The position numbers and the translations under genes are program-made. Below are positions 53,600-62,350 of a stretch of DNA of 64,000 nt, in pieces. The notes below the pieces were generated by a model. That model had not been told where the DNA came from, searched no databases, and saw nothing but the letters and a program-made list of their open reading frames with translations. The DNA lies in NCBI RefSeq assembly GCF_023701945.1, contig NZ_JABAEF010000020.1, forward strand, positions 1 through 64,000. The letters run 5' to 3'. Origin of the DNA: Rhizobium sp. CG5 (GTDB taxonomy: Bacteria; Pseudomonadota; Alphaproteobacteria; Rhizobiales; Rhizobiaceae). Numbering within the stretch: the stretch's first letter is position 1; each line of letters opens with the position of its first letter.

Positions 53600-54814
53600 T
53601 CATGCCGACTTACGCCCCTCTGGCTCTTGCGTTCGAAGCAACGCCATCAGCATCGGGCCAAGCGAGAACTCACCTCGTTCCGTGCGCCTCGTCAGGTCGC
53701 GAAGATATCCGCCGGGTGAACTGATGTGCCCTGCCCGCTCCAGAACGCAAGCCATCGCAACCGCCGCATTCTCGGGTCCCATCGCTTCACAGGCCTCCTG
53801 GTAGGCCGACGGGCTGACCCCGAGTGTGGTTCGCACCACCACTGCGGCGGTCATCAGCTCCCGCCAATGCGAGATTGCACCACCTGTTGCGTAATCCGAT
53901 ATCTGCGGGCAAGCCCGCAGCACCATACCCAACGGGAAAGCCTTCATCGGTTCGGCAGCCGATCTCCGTTTTGGCGCTGTTCTCTCGCCCTGATCATTTC
54001 GAGAGCTAGGTTCAAGTTCATTTAAGGATTCGGTATTTGAATTCTGTATGTGATGACGGTTTCCGCTATCATTGGTGTCGGATTCTGTAGAAACAAGCTG
54101 GATTTCCAACATGTTGATAGCTTCCTCGCTTAACAACGTCAGTTCGTCGAGGCAGGCTTCGAGGGAAGCTGCTGTTTTTGCCGTCTTGAGACGAGCAATC
54201 GCGGACACGAGAGCGTCTTCGACAGCTTGCCAGTTTCCTGCCGCGCCTTCCTCCACCGCAGCGCTAATGAGCTTACGAATATCTCGGCGGGCAATCGTGA
54301 TGCGCTCTTTCATGACGCGCAGCCGTCTGCTCTCCTCGGCGACCTGGTGAGCCATGATTGCGAGTTCTTCTGCGCGGGCAAGGAGCGGCGCGAGGCTGAA
54401 ACCGTAGGCGGTTTCGATCGCACCGTCGTTCCCTTTCCGAGCGTAACGTTTGCCGTTCGGACTGTCATTCCGCTGGATCAGCCCAGCCTCGACAAGAATA
54501 GCAAGGTTTTCGCGTAGCGTCGTTCCTGCGATCCCGTTCGCTCGGATCGCCAGCTGCGCGTTCGATGGAAAGACGACGAGATTGCTCTCTTCGCTCAGCT
54601 CCTGTTCTGGGTAGAATGTGAGCAAGGCATTCAAGACAGCAAGAGCACGGTCACGCAGACCGAGTATGATTCTTGCCTCGCATGCGCTGCGATAAACTTT
54701 CCACTTGTCGACAGACTTACCCGCCTTGATGTTTGCCGTCGAAAGCTGAGCCTTCACCAAGGCAAGCGTCATCGGCCGCCGCCCGAATGGCGTCGTCACA
54801 TTTCCTATTTGCAT
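53600..54814 (-). CDS. repC: RepC, replication initiator
   Basis: The 404-residue protein starts at an ATG preceded by AAAGGTGAG. It contains the RepC N-terminal winged-helix region (RDRALAVLNALLTFYP; NAQLAIRANGIAGTTLRENLAILVEAGLI) and a C-terminal domain (AFPLGMVLRACPQISDYA) near residue 290. RepC binds the origin inside its own gene and is limiting for replication. It is read from the same operon as repA and repB, and its translation is damped by the counter-transcribed RNA upstream. The linker near residues 235-270 corresponds to an AT-rich DNA stretch. Confidence 0.95.
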   Translation of the reverse strand: MQIGNVTTPFGRRPMTLALVKAQLSTANIKAGKSVDKWKVYRSACEARIILGLRDRALAVLNALLTFYPEQELSEESNLVVFPSNAQLAIRANGIAGTTLRENLAILVEAGLIQRNDSPNGKRYARKGNDGAIETAYGFSLAPLLARAEELAIMAHQVAEESRRLRVMKERITIARRDIRKLISAAVEEGAAGNWQAVEDALVSAIARLKTAKTAASLEACLDELTLLSEEAINMLEIQLVSTESDTNDSGNRHHIQNSNTESLNELEPSSRNDQGERTAPKRRSAAEPMKAFPLGMVLRACPQISDYATGGAISHWRELMTAAVVVRTTLGVSPSAYQEACEAMGPENAAVAMACVLERAGHISSPGGYLRDLTRRTERGEFSLGPMLMALLRTQEPEGRKSA

Positions 54815-54908
54815 TTTTTCTCACCTTTCTAAAGGCAAAGAAAATCTGCTCACCAAACTGGCGCCAAAGACTCTTGACTGTGATTCATGGAAATGCGATT
54901 CTCAGGCT

Positions 54909-54960
54909 GCTTAGACATGAGGAAGGCTTCCACGACGGCGACGTTTGGGGGCCTTTTTCT
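54909..54960 (+). ncRNA. repABC counter-transcribed RNA (ctRNA)
   Basis: On the strand opposite repABC, between repB and repC, a promoter is visible: TTGACT at 54874-54879, 17 bases, then GATTCT at 54897-54902. The predicted RNA of about 52 bases ends in a terminator hairpin, AAGGCTTCC (54923-54931) pairing with GGGGGCCTT (54947-54955) with two G-U pairs, followed by T-rich TTTTTCTTTT. In this family the ctRNA represses repC and sets incompatibility. Confidence 0.8.
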
Positions 54961-54967
54961 TTTGCCG

Positions 54968-55954
54968 CTATTTTCCTTCTGTTTCAGTTGATTTCAGAAA
55001 CTCCTGATGAAAACGACCTAGGTTTTCGGCAATGAACCGACCAAACCTTGCTGCGTCGTTCGCCTTCAGTGCGATAGAGTAGCTTTTCCCGCTTCCCTTG
55101 AACTCTGCCCGTACACTTGAATCATCTGCGCGCCATTCGCTCGCATTGCTTGGCCGCTTCGAAGGCTTCGTTGCCTTCTTGATGCCTCTAGCTAGAAACT
55201 CGAAACGAGCGTCTGATTCGAGAGAAAGGAATGCTTGATCGGCGACTAGGATCCGCGCCAGTTCAAGCGTTGTCGGTCTTTCTATCTGCTGCGCCAACTC
55301 AGTCCACCGATCACGGCCGATGGACTTCGCCGCGCCAATCGCATTCGCGATTTCAGCTGGTACGCGACCTGATACCGACAGCATCCGGGTCAACATCGGC
55401 GCATCAATGGAGAGGGCGGCCTGGATCGTCGCCCGTTCGTAGGCCAATTCAACCAATCGCTGCGCGAACATTGCACGTTCTATGAAAGACAGGTTCTCTC
55501 TTGCCGAATTTTCCTGACCCTGGGCGATGACGTGGTCTGCGTCTGAGATTGCTTTTACGACAGCGCGGACAGGGCGTCCGAGATCCTTGGCCGCGCGCGC
55601 GCGACGATGCCCGAAGACGATCTGGTAGCGACCTTCTGCCGTCGGGTGAGGGCGGACCTGTATCGGCGTGTCTTGCCCCCGCTCTCGTATCGCTTCGACG
55701 AGCTCGGCGTAAGCGACATCATCGATGCCCATCCGGTCTGAGACGAAAGAGGAATCCAACACCTCGGGATCGAGCTCGATGATAGTATCGCCTGGAACCT
55801 GTTGCGCAGCCTGTTCAACCTTGTCTCGAAGCTCGCTCAAGGAGCTGATCATCGACCTCGAAGCACCATGGGTGGCGTATCCAGGCGTTGCCTTGCGCTC
55901 TATACCCGCGTTGCCAGGAGATGTTATGTTCGCGAAAATGTCCTTACGAGCCAT
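54968..55954 (-). CDS. repB: RepB, ParB-type partition protein
   Basis: The 328-residue protein begins MARKDIFANITSPGNAG. It shows the ParB box VFGHRRARAAKDLGRPV near residue 115 and AQGQENSARENLSFIERAMFAQ near 145, then a helix-turn-helix (ATIQAALSIDAPMLTRMLSVSG) near 180. It binds parS sites and acts with RepA in segregation. It lies 74 bases after the repA stop, a gap that contains a candidate parS repeat. Confidence 0.95.
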   Translation of the reverse strand: MARKDIFANITSPGNAGIERKATPGYATHGASRSMISSLSELRDKVEQAAQQVPGDTIIELDPEVLDSSFVSDRMGIDDVAYAELVEAIRERGQDTPIQVRPHPTAEGRYQIVFGHRRARAAKDLGRPVRAVVKAISDADHVIAQGQENSARENLSFIERAMFAQRLVELAYERATIQAALSIDAPMLTRMLSVSGRVPAEIANAIGAAKSIGRDRWTELAQQIERPTTLELARILVADQAFLSLESDARFEFLARGIKKATKPSKRPSNASEWRADDSSVRAEFKGSGKSYSIALKANDAARFGRFIAENLGRFHQEFLKSTETEGK

Positions 55955-56010
55955 AGACCCACACTCCGGGTTTGGTCATCTTCCTGATTTCTCTGCGGAA
56001 AGTCGCAGTT

Positions 56011-56025
56011 TGTACGGCTGACAAC
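56011..56025. repeat. Candidate parS-like repeat copy at the repA-repB junction
   Basis: TGTACGGCTGACAAC starts the same 15-base sequence found downstream of repC. It lies three bases beyond the repA stop codon. Sites for RepB are known at such positions in several repABC plasmids. Confidence 0.45.
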
Positions 56026-56028
56026 GGG

Positions 56029-57216
56029 TTATGCATTGCGACGCCCCCAAGCCTTCTGAAGTTGCTCGATGACTTCATTGTTGACGGCGTCCATCGACTC
56101 ACGCGCTCGGTCATATGTCGCGGCCGTGAACTGAGCGCGCTCGACCTCATACAGGCTCTGCTTGGTCAGACCTGCGTCGGACACGGCAGTGGACTTGACC
56201 ATATGATTTTTCATCATGTGCTCAGCGAACATCGACTGCATGAAACCGACCATTTGTTGCTGCGGTATATCGGTTGGCTCGTACCGCGTGACCAGATAGC
56301 GGAACCAGTCAAGAGATACGTCAACGCCGACGCCTTCGACACTTTTTAGGATCTCGCCCAGCATGAGCAGGAACTGGGACATCGACATGATGTCGAGCAT
56401 CTGGGGGTGCACCGTGATGAGGACCGATGTCGCTGCCGTCAGCGCTGTGAGCGTCAGATAACCAAGCTGGGGAGGGCAGTCGACAACAACAACATCGTAG
56501 CGATCATCGACTTCCGCCAACGCGTCGCCGATACGGGTGTAGAACATCTTGCCAGCAGTCGAATCTTTTCGCTGCATAGCAATTGGTGTGTCGTACTCAT
56601 ACTCTTGCAGTTCAAGATTGGCTGGCACTACATCGAGGTTTGGAAAATTGGTAGGCTGGATGACGTCCTTGATCGACTTGCGTCCGTCGTCGTAGCGCAA
56701 CGCTTCGTAGAAGGATTTCTTTTCGTCTAGCTCTGGCTGAATGCCATAAAGCGCAGTCAACGATGCCTGAGGATCGAGATCTACAGCTAGAACCCGGTAG
56801 CCCTTCAGCGCCAGGAATTGCGCTAGGTGAGCCGAGGTCGTGGTCTTACCCGAACCGCCTTTGAAATTGACGACTGCAATAACCTGCAGTTTCTCGTTAG
56901 CCTGCCGGTGTGGAACCCGATCAAGAAGTTGACGAAGTTCGTTTACCTGATCTGCGGTATAATAGCGTCGGCCGGTCGAGGTCGTACTTGGCTCTACGCC
57001 CTTTCCTTGGAGGTGCAGCTTCTTAAGATAGCTCTGCGAGACGCCGACAAAGTCCGCGACTTCCGCTAATGAGAATTGGCGAAGCGACTTCTGTGCGTTT
57101 GGGGGAAATTTTTCGCGCCGCAGCATGTCGAGTTTCGAGGATATATCTCCGCCCTGCGCGAGGATAATATCTGCGAAACTCGACACTTTCTCCGAAGCGG
57201 CCATTTTCACGTTCAT
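56029..57216 (-). CDS. repA: RepA, ParA-type partition ATPase and operon repressor
   Basis: The 395-residue protein has an N-terminal helix-turn-helix (FSLAEVADFVGVSQSYLKKLH) near residue 50, so it can repress its own operon. The deviant Walker A VVNFKGGSGKTTTSAHLA lies near residue 118, Walker A' VLAVDLDPQASLT near 140 and the Walker B region VVVVDCPPQLG near 250. The start ATG at 57216 has AAAGGCG upstream; an ATG at 57204 is possible. It would form nucleoid-bound gradients that position plasmid copies with RepB. Confidence 0.95.
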   Translation of the reverse strand: MNVKMAASEKVSSFADIILAQGGDISSKLDMLRREKFPPNAQKSLRQFSLAEVADFVGVSQSYLKKLHLQGKGVEPSTTSTGRRYYTADQVNELRQLLDRVPHRQANEKLQVIAVVNFKGGSGKTTTSAHLAQFLALKGYRVLAVDLDPQASLTALYGIQPELDEKKSFYEALRYDDGRKSIKDVIQPTNFPNLDVVPANLELQEYEYDTPIAMQRKDSTAGKMFYTRIGDALAEVDDRYDVVVVDCPPQLGYLTLTALTAATSVLITVHPQMLDIMSMSQFLLMLGEILKSVEGVGVDVSLDWFRYLVTRYEPTDIPQQQMVGFMQSMFAEHMMKNHMVKSTAVSDAGLTKQSLYEVERAQFTAATYDRARESMDAVNNEVIEQLQKAWGRRNA

Positions 57217-57233
57217 TCAGCTATTCGCCTTTA

Positions 57234-57272
57234 GTCACGATAATTTTAAGGAACTGATCCAATTATCGTGAC
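57234..57272. promoter_or_regulatory. 12-bp inverted repeat operator upstream of repA
   Basis: GTCACGATAATT (57234-57245) and AATTATCGTGAC (57261-57272) are perfect reverse complements with 15 bases between them. The near arm lies 18 bases from the repA start. In repABC plasmids a long palindrome in this place is bound by RepA with RepB to repress the operon. Confidence 0.7.
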
Positions 57273-57328
57273 AATCGCCCGATTCCCATCTCTGGGCAAG
57301 GGATTTAAGGTTAACAAGGAGTTAACGG

Positions 57329-57496
57329 ATGTTTCCAGATTCTATTGCCCAAGGCGAATCTGCGATCAATTACTGTGAGTTAGTCAGATTTTCTCTCTTT
57401 CGGCTAGTCGTCGCAAAATGCAGATTTGCACATGAATCTCCTCCGCCTATCTCACCACACGCTCACTTTCCAAGAGCCGGACCAGCGACTCGCTAG
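57329..57496 (+). CDS. Possible small protein between repA and traI
   Basis: A 55-residue frame starts at an ATG with a strong AAGGAG seven bases upstream (MFPDSIAQGESAINYCEL) and ends in a proline-rich tail. It runs through the first tra box and stops ten bases before the second. The composition is unremarkable and no homologue is known to me. The good ribosome site is the main support. Confidence 0.25.
   Translation: MFPDSIAQGESAINYCELVRFSLFRLVVAKCRFAHESPPPISPHAHFPRAGPATR
57416..57433. promoter_or_regulatory. Tra box, weaker copy
   Basis: AAATGCAGATTTGCACAT matches 15 of 18 bases of the TraR-binding consensus. It is 90 bases from the stronger copy, and nearer repA, so it may drive the repABC operon under quorum control. 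Confidence 0.6.
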
Positions 57497-57505
57497 AATC
57501 ACCTG

Positions 57506-57523
57506 AGGTGCAGATCTGCACAT
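57506..57523. promoter_or_regulatory. Tra box, strong copy upstream of traI
   Basis: AGGTGCAGATCTGCACAT matches 17 of 18 bases of the tra box consensus. It ends 59 bases before the traI start. TraR bound to its acyl-homoserine lactone would activate traI-trb, and by divergence repABC, from here. Confidence 0.85.
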
Positions 57524-57582
57524 AGGCACACGCTGAATGAGATGATTTCTGTCCGCATGACCTTGTTCAAGCGGAGATCATC

Positions 57583-58218
57583 ATGCGAATATTGACCGTC
57601 GCACCCGACCAATACGAGCGCCATCGCAACGACCTGAGACAGATGCACCGTCTTCGCGCGGCGGTATTCGGCGGACGTCTCGCCTGGGACGTATCCATCG
57701 CCGCGGGAGAAGAGCGCGACCAGTACGATGATTGCAGGCCGACTTATCTTCTGGCACTTGCCGACGGTGGACTCGTCGCGGGTTGCGTTCGTCTCCTTCC
57801 AGCTTCTGGTCCCACAATGCTGGAGCAGACCTTCCCCCAGCTTCTCGATGCAGGTTCGCTTCGCCATCATTCAGGCATGGTCGAGAGTTCACGCTTCTGC
57901 GTCGATACCTCACTCGCCTCGCAGAGGGACGCAAGCCAACTGCATCTTGCGACGCTCACCTTGTTCGCCGGTATCATCGAATGGTCGATGGCGAGCGGTT
58001 ACAGCGAGATCGTCACGGCCACCGATCTCCGCTTCGAGCGCATCCTGAAGCGAGCAGGGTGGCCGATGCGGCGTCTCGGCGAACCGGCCACGATCGGCAA
58101 CACCATCGCTATCGCCGGATGCCTGCCGGCAGACAGTGGCAGCTTTAAGCAGGTTTGCCCAAAGGGTTACCATTCGACCCCGCAGATCGATGGGTCATTG
58201 CTCAGGAGCGCTGCGTGA
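57583..58218 (+). CDS. traI: TraI, acyl-homoserine-lactone synthase
   Basis: The 211-residue LuxI-family enzyme makes the conjugation pheromone from S-adenosylmethionine and acyl carrier protein. It starts MRILTVAPDQYERHRNDL with GCGGAG upstream. Conserved residues of the family include RLRAAVFGGRLAWDV (R and W), DDCRPTYLLAL, GCVRLLP and VESSRFCVD. It is the first gene of the trb operon and its stop overlaps trbB. TraR itself is not in the window. Confidence 0.95.
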   Translation: MRILTVAPDQYERHRNDLRQMHRLRAAVFGGRLAWDVSIAAGEERDQYDDCRPTYLLALADGGLVAGCVRLLPASGPTMLEQTFPQLLDAGSLRHHSGMVESSRFCVDTSLASQRDASQLHLATLTLFAGIIEWSMASGYSEIVTATDLRFERILKRAGWPMRRLGEPATIGNTIAIAGCLPADSGSFKQVCPKGYHSTPQIDGSLLRSAA

Positions 58219-59186
58219 CCCAGCTCCGCTCTCATCCCCGCCTCGTCCGCAAACTACAGGACGCGCTTGGCGACCAACTGTGCACCGCCCTCGATGACGC
58301 AACCGTCGTCGAAATCATGCTCAATCCAGACGGACGCCTCTTCATAGAACGGCTGGGGCACGGCGTGGCACCGGCCGGCGCAATGAGCACCGCCGCAGCT
58401 GAGGTCGTCATCGGCAGTGTTGCTCATGCCCTGCAGTCGGAGGCCGACGACGAGCGGCCGATCATCTCTGGTGAACTTCCGATTGGTGGACACCGCTTCG
58501 AGGGGCTGTTGCCGCCGGTGGTCTCCGGACCGGCATTCACCATTCGCCGTCGTGCCTCGCGTCTCATTCCACTGACAGACTATGTGAAGTCGAAGGTGAT
58601 GACGGAAGCACAGGCGTCCGCCATTCGAAGCGCGATCGATGCGCGGATGAACATCGTCATCTCCGGTGGCACGGGGTCGGGCAAAACGACGCTCGCCAAT
58701 GCCATCATCGCCGAGGTCGTCACTGCGGCCCCGGACGATAGGATGGTCATTCTCGAAGACACGGCCGAAATTCAATGCGCGGCCGAGAACGCAGTGTCGC
58801 TGCACACCAGCGATGCCATCGACATGGCGCGCCTGCTCAAGAGCACGATGCGTCTGCGCCCCGACCGCATCATCGTTGGCGAGGTCCGCGACGGAGCCGC
58901 CCTAACGCTGCTCAAGGCCTGGAACACCGGCCATCCCGGCGGCGTCACCACGATTCATTCCAACACGGCGATGTCAGCTTTGCGCCGGCTCGAGCAACTG
59001 ACGGCAGAAGCCAGCCAGCAGCCGATGCAGGAGGTGATCGGCGAGGCCGTCGATCTCATCGTCTCTATTGAGCGAACGGGAAAGGGGAGGCGGGTCCGTG
59101 AGGTGATCCACATCGAAGGATACCGCAACGGCCGCTACCAGACCGAACATTATGCCCAGATCGATGAGGACAGCCATGTCGCGTAA
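58215..59186 (+). CDS. trbB: TrbB, VirB11-type secretion ATPase
   Basis: I take the GTG at 58215 (MTQLRSHPRLVRKLQ), whose TGA overlap with traI gives coupling, for 323 residues. Walker A is ISGGTGSGKTTLANA near residue 150; Asp and His boxes are VILEDTAEIQ and HPGGVTTIHSNT. It powers mating-pair formation at the cytoplasmic membrane, as a hexamer. Confidence 0.95.
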   Translation: MTQLRSHPRLVRKLQDALGDQLCTALDDATVVEIMLNPDGRLFIERLGHGVAPAGAMSTAAAEVVIGSVAHALQSEADDERPIISGELPIGGHRFEGLLPPVVSGPAFTIRRRASRLIPLTDYVKSKVMTEAQASAIRSAIDARMNIVISGGTGSGKTTLANAIIAEVVTAAPDDRMVILEDTAEIQCAAENAVSLHTSDAIDMARLLKSTMRLRPDRIIVGEVRDGAALTLLKAWNTGHPGGVTTIHSNTAMSALRRLEQLTAEASQQPMQEVIGEAVDLIVSIERTGKGRRVREVIHIEGYRNGRYQTEHYAQIDEDSHVA

Positions 59187-59580
59187 AATCTCTATTCTTC
59201 TCACCGGCGCGACGCTTGTCGCCATTTCTATCGGCTTTAGTGATTCCGCATTCGCTTCCTCGGGCGGAGGCGGTCTTCCCTGGGAATCGCCACTGCAACA
59301 GATCCAGCAATCGATCACCGGACCTGTCGCCGGGTTTATCGCGCTGGCCGCTGTCGCCATTGCCGGCGCCATGCTGATCTTCGGAGGCGAACTCAATGAT
59401 TTCGCGAGACGGCTTTGCTATGTCGCGCTGGTGGGCGGTGTGCTCCTCGGAGCCACACAGATCGTCGCTCTCTTCGGCGCGACCGGCGCCTCGATCGGCG
59501 AGGGCCACGCACAGGCCGAGCAAGGAACTCCCGAACCGAAGGCGACGCCGGCCACAGCGGGGGAGGGGGCTCATGTCTGA
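59176..59580 (+). CDS. trbC: TrbC, conjugative pilin precursor
   Basis: The 134-residue product starts MSRKISILLTGATLVAIS, a signal peptide that would be cut near FASSGGGG. Two hydrophobic helices follow (PVAGFIALAAVAIAGAMLIF; LCYVALVGGVLLGATQIVAL). The small pilin is cyclised in related systems. It overlaps trbB by 11 bases and trbD by eight. Confidence 0.9.
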   Translation: MSRKISILLTGATLVAISIGFSDSAFASSGGGGLPWESPLQQIQQSITGPVAGFIALAAVAIAGAMLIFGGELNDFARRLCYVALVGGVLLGATQIVALFGATGASIGEGHAQAEQGTPEPKATPATAGEGAHV

Positions 59581-59872
59581 GGCCGGATCTTCTCTGGCAC
59601 GCTCGCGTGTGCACAGGGCGCTATCGCGCCCGAACCTGCTCATGGGCGCCGACCGCGAGCTGGTGCTGCTGACGGCGCTGGCCGCCATCATCCTGATCTT
59701 CGTTGTCCTGACCTGGTACGCGGCACTGTTCGGCATCGCGATCTGGCTGGTCGCTGTCGCGGCACTCCGCATGATGGCCAAATCCGATCCACTGATGCGC
59801 CGGGTTTATCTGCGCCACATTCCCTACAAGACGTCTTATCGCGCGACGTCGTCGCCGTGGCGCAAGTTCTGA
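59573..59872 (+). CDS. trbD: TrbD, VirB3-like inner-membrane protein
   Basis: The 99-residue protein (MSEAGSSLARSRVHRALSRP) has two membrane helices (LVLLTALAAIILIFVVLTW; ALFGIAIWLVAVAALRMM). It ends YKTSYRATSSPWRKF. Its position before trbE and size fit TrbD/VirB3. Confidence 0.9.
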   Translation: MSEAGSSLARSRVHRALSRPNLLMGADRELVLLTALAAIILIFVVLTWYAALFGIAIWLVAVAALRMMAKSDPLMRRVYLRHIPYKTSYRATSSPWRKF

Positions 59873-59881
59873 GGATTTCAG

Positions 59882-62350
59882 ATGGTCGCCCTCAAATCAT
59901 TCCGCCATTCCGGACCGTCATTTGCCGATCTGGTGCCCTATGCCGGGTTGGTCGATAATGGGGTCATTCTGCTGAAAGACGGCTCCCTGATGGCCGGTTG
60001 GTATTTTGCCGGGCCGGATAGCGAGAGTTCGACCGACGCCGAGCGCAACGAGGTGTCACGGCAGATCAACGCCATCCTTTCGCGGCTCGGCTCCGGATGG
60101 ATGATCCAGGTCGAGGCCATCCGGGTGCCAACCGGCGATTATCCGACTGAGGCTGAATCCCACTTTCCCGATCCCGTCACGCGCGCCATCGACGATGAGC
60201 GGCGGGCGCATTTTCAGAAGGAGAGGGGGCATTTCGAGAGCCGTCACGCTTTGATCCTGACCTGGCGGCCGCCGGAGCCGCGGCGCTCCGGCCTGACGCG
60301 CTATATCTATTCGGATGCCGCAAGCCGCTCCGCAACGTACGCCGACAAGGCGCTGACAAGTTTCCTGACCTCGATCCGCGAGGTCGAGCAGTATCTTGCC
60401 AATGTCGTGTCCATCCGCCGGATGATGACGCGGGAAACCTCTGAGCGCGGCGGCTATCGCGTCGCGCGCTACGACGAGCTGTTCCAGTTCATTCGCTTCT
60501 GCGTAACCGGCGAGAACCAACCGGTGCGCCTGCCTGATATCCCCATGTATCTCGACTGGCTGGTGACGGCCGAGTTGCAGCATGGCTTGACCCCAATGGT
60601 CGAGAACCGCTTTCTCGGCGTGGTTGCGATTGACGGCCTGCCGGCCGAAAGCTGGCCGGGTATCCTCAATACGCTCGATCGCATGCCGCTCACCTACCGC
60701 TGGTCGTCCCGCTTCGTTTTCCTCGACGCCGAAGAAGCGCGGGCAAGGCTCGAACGCACCCGCAAAAAGTGGCAGCAGAAGGTGCGGCCGTTCTTCGACC
60801 AGTTGTTCCAGACGCAATCACGCTCGGTCGACCAGGACGCCATGCTGATGGTGGCGGAAACCGAAGACGCCATCGCAGAAGCCTCCTCGCAGCTCGTCGC
60901 CTATGGCTATTACACGCCGGTTATCGTCATCTTCGAAGAAGATGCGGTCGGGCTCCAGGAAAAGTGCGAGGCCATTCGCCGGCTGATCCAGGCCGAAGGC
61001 TTTGGCGCACGCATTGAGACCCTGAACGCCACCGATGCGTACCTCGGCAGCCTGCCAGGCGTCTCGTACGCCAATATCCGTGAGCCGTTGATCAACACCC
61101 GCAATCTCGCCGACCTCATCCCGCTCAATTCCGTCTGGTCGGGCAGTCCAGTAGCACCTTGCCCATTCTATCCGCCGGCCTCGCCACCCTTGATGCAGGT
61201 GGCATCCGGGTCGACGCCATTCCGGCTGAACCTACATGTCGATGATGTCGGACACACGCTGATCTTCGGGCCAACCGGCTCTGGCAAGTCGTCGCTGCTG
61301 GCGCTGATTGCCGCGCAATTCCGACGTTATGCCGATGCCCAGGTGTTCGCCTTCGACAAGGGCGGCTCGATGCTGCCGCTGACGCTCGGTCTCAACGGCG
61401 ATCACTACCAGATCGGCGGCGATATCGGCCCGTCGGCTGGTGGTGAGGTGAAGGCGCTTGCCTTTTGCCCACTCGCCGAACTGTCGACCGACGGCGACCG
61501 TGCCTGGGCCTCCGAGTGGATCGAGATGCTGGTGGCGCTGCAAGGTGTGACCATCACTCCGGATTATCGCAACGCCATCTCCAGGCAGTTGGCGCTGATG
61601 ACTGAATCCCGTGGTCGCTCGCTGTCGGACTTTGTCTCCGGCGTGCAGATGCGCGAGATCAAGGACGCGCTGCATCACTATACCGTCGACGGTCCGATGG
61701 GGCAGTTGCTCGACGCCGAGGAGGACGGTCTGGCGCTTGGCGCCTTCCAGTGCTTCGAGATCGAGGAACTGATGAACATGGGCGAGCGTAATCTCGTTCC
61801 CGTTCTCACCTACCTGTTTCGGCGTATCGAGAAACGCCTGACCGGCGCGCCTAGCCTGATCATTCTCGACGAAGCCTGGCTGATGCTCGGTCATCCGGTG
61901 TTTCGGGACAAGATCCGGGAATGGCTGAAGGTGCTGAGAAAGGCCAACTGCGCCGTTGTGCTTGCCACCCAGTCGATCTCGGATGCGGAGCGATCCGGGA
62001 TCATCGATGTGCTGAAGGAATCCTGCCCGACCAAGATTTGCCTGCCAAACGGCGCGGCACGCGAACCGGGCACGCGTGAGTTCTATGAGCGCATTGGCTT
62101 CAACGAACGGCAGATCGAGATCGTCGCAACCGCCATTCCCAAGCGCGAATATTACGTCGTCTCCCCGGAGGGCAGAAGGCTCTTCAACATGGCGCTCGGT
62201 CCGGTCGCGCTCTCGTTTGTTGGGGCGACGGCCAAGGAAGACCTCAAGCGCATTCGCGGCCTGCATTCCGAACACGGGGCCGCATGGCCTCTTCATTGGC
62301 TCCAGCAAAGGGGGATCGCCCATGCCGAGACACTTTTCCCGACATCTTGA
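59882..62350 (+). CDS. trbE: TrbE, VirB4-type ATPase
   Basis: The 822-residue protein begins MVALKSFRHSGPSFADLVPY. It has Walker A TLIFGPTGSGKSSLLALIA near residue 463 and Walker B SLIILDEAWLMLG near 660, plus the VLATQSISDA motif. It drives assembly and substrate passage of the mating channel. The length is normal for the family. It overlaps trbJ by 29 bases. Confidence 0.95.
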   Translation: MVALKSFRHSGPSFADLVPYAGLVDNGVILLKDGSLMAGWYFAGPDSESSTDAERNEVSRQINAILSRLGSGWMIQVEAIRVPTGDYPTEAESHFPDPVTRAIDDERRAHFQKERGHFESRHALILTWRPPEPRRSGLTRYIYSDAASRSATYADKALTSFLTSIREVEQYLANVVSIRRMMTRETSERGGYRVARYDELFQFIRFCVTGENQPVRLPDIPMYLDWLVTAELQHGLTPMVENRFLGVVAIDGLPAESWPGILNTLDRMPLTYRWSSRFVFLDAEEARARLERTRKKWQQKVRPFFDQLFQTQSRSVDQDAMLMVAETEDAIAEASSQLVAYGYYTPVIVIFEEDAVGLQEKCEAIRRLIQAEGFGARIETLNATDAYLGSLPGVSYANIREPLINTRNLADLIPLNSVWSGSPVAPCPFYPPASPPLMQVASGSTPFRLNLHVDDVGHTLIFGPTGSGKSSLLALIAAQFRRYADAQVFAFDKGGSMLPLTLGLNGDHYQIGGDIGPSAGGEVKALAFCPLAELSTDGDRAWASEWIEMLVALQGVTITPDYRNAISRQLALMTESRGRSLSDFVSGVQMREIKDALHHYTVDGPMGQLLDAEEDGLALGAFQCFEIEELMNMGERNLVPVLTYLFRRIEKRLTGAPSLIILDEAWLMLGHPVFRDKIREWLKVLRKANCAVVLATQSISDAERSGIIDVLKESCPTKICLPNGAAREPGTREFYERIGFNERQIEIVATAIPKREYYVVSPEGRRLFNMALGPVALSFVGATAKEDLKRIRGLHSEHGAAWPLHWLQQRGIAHAETLFPTS

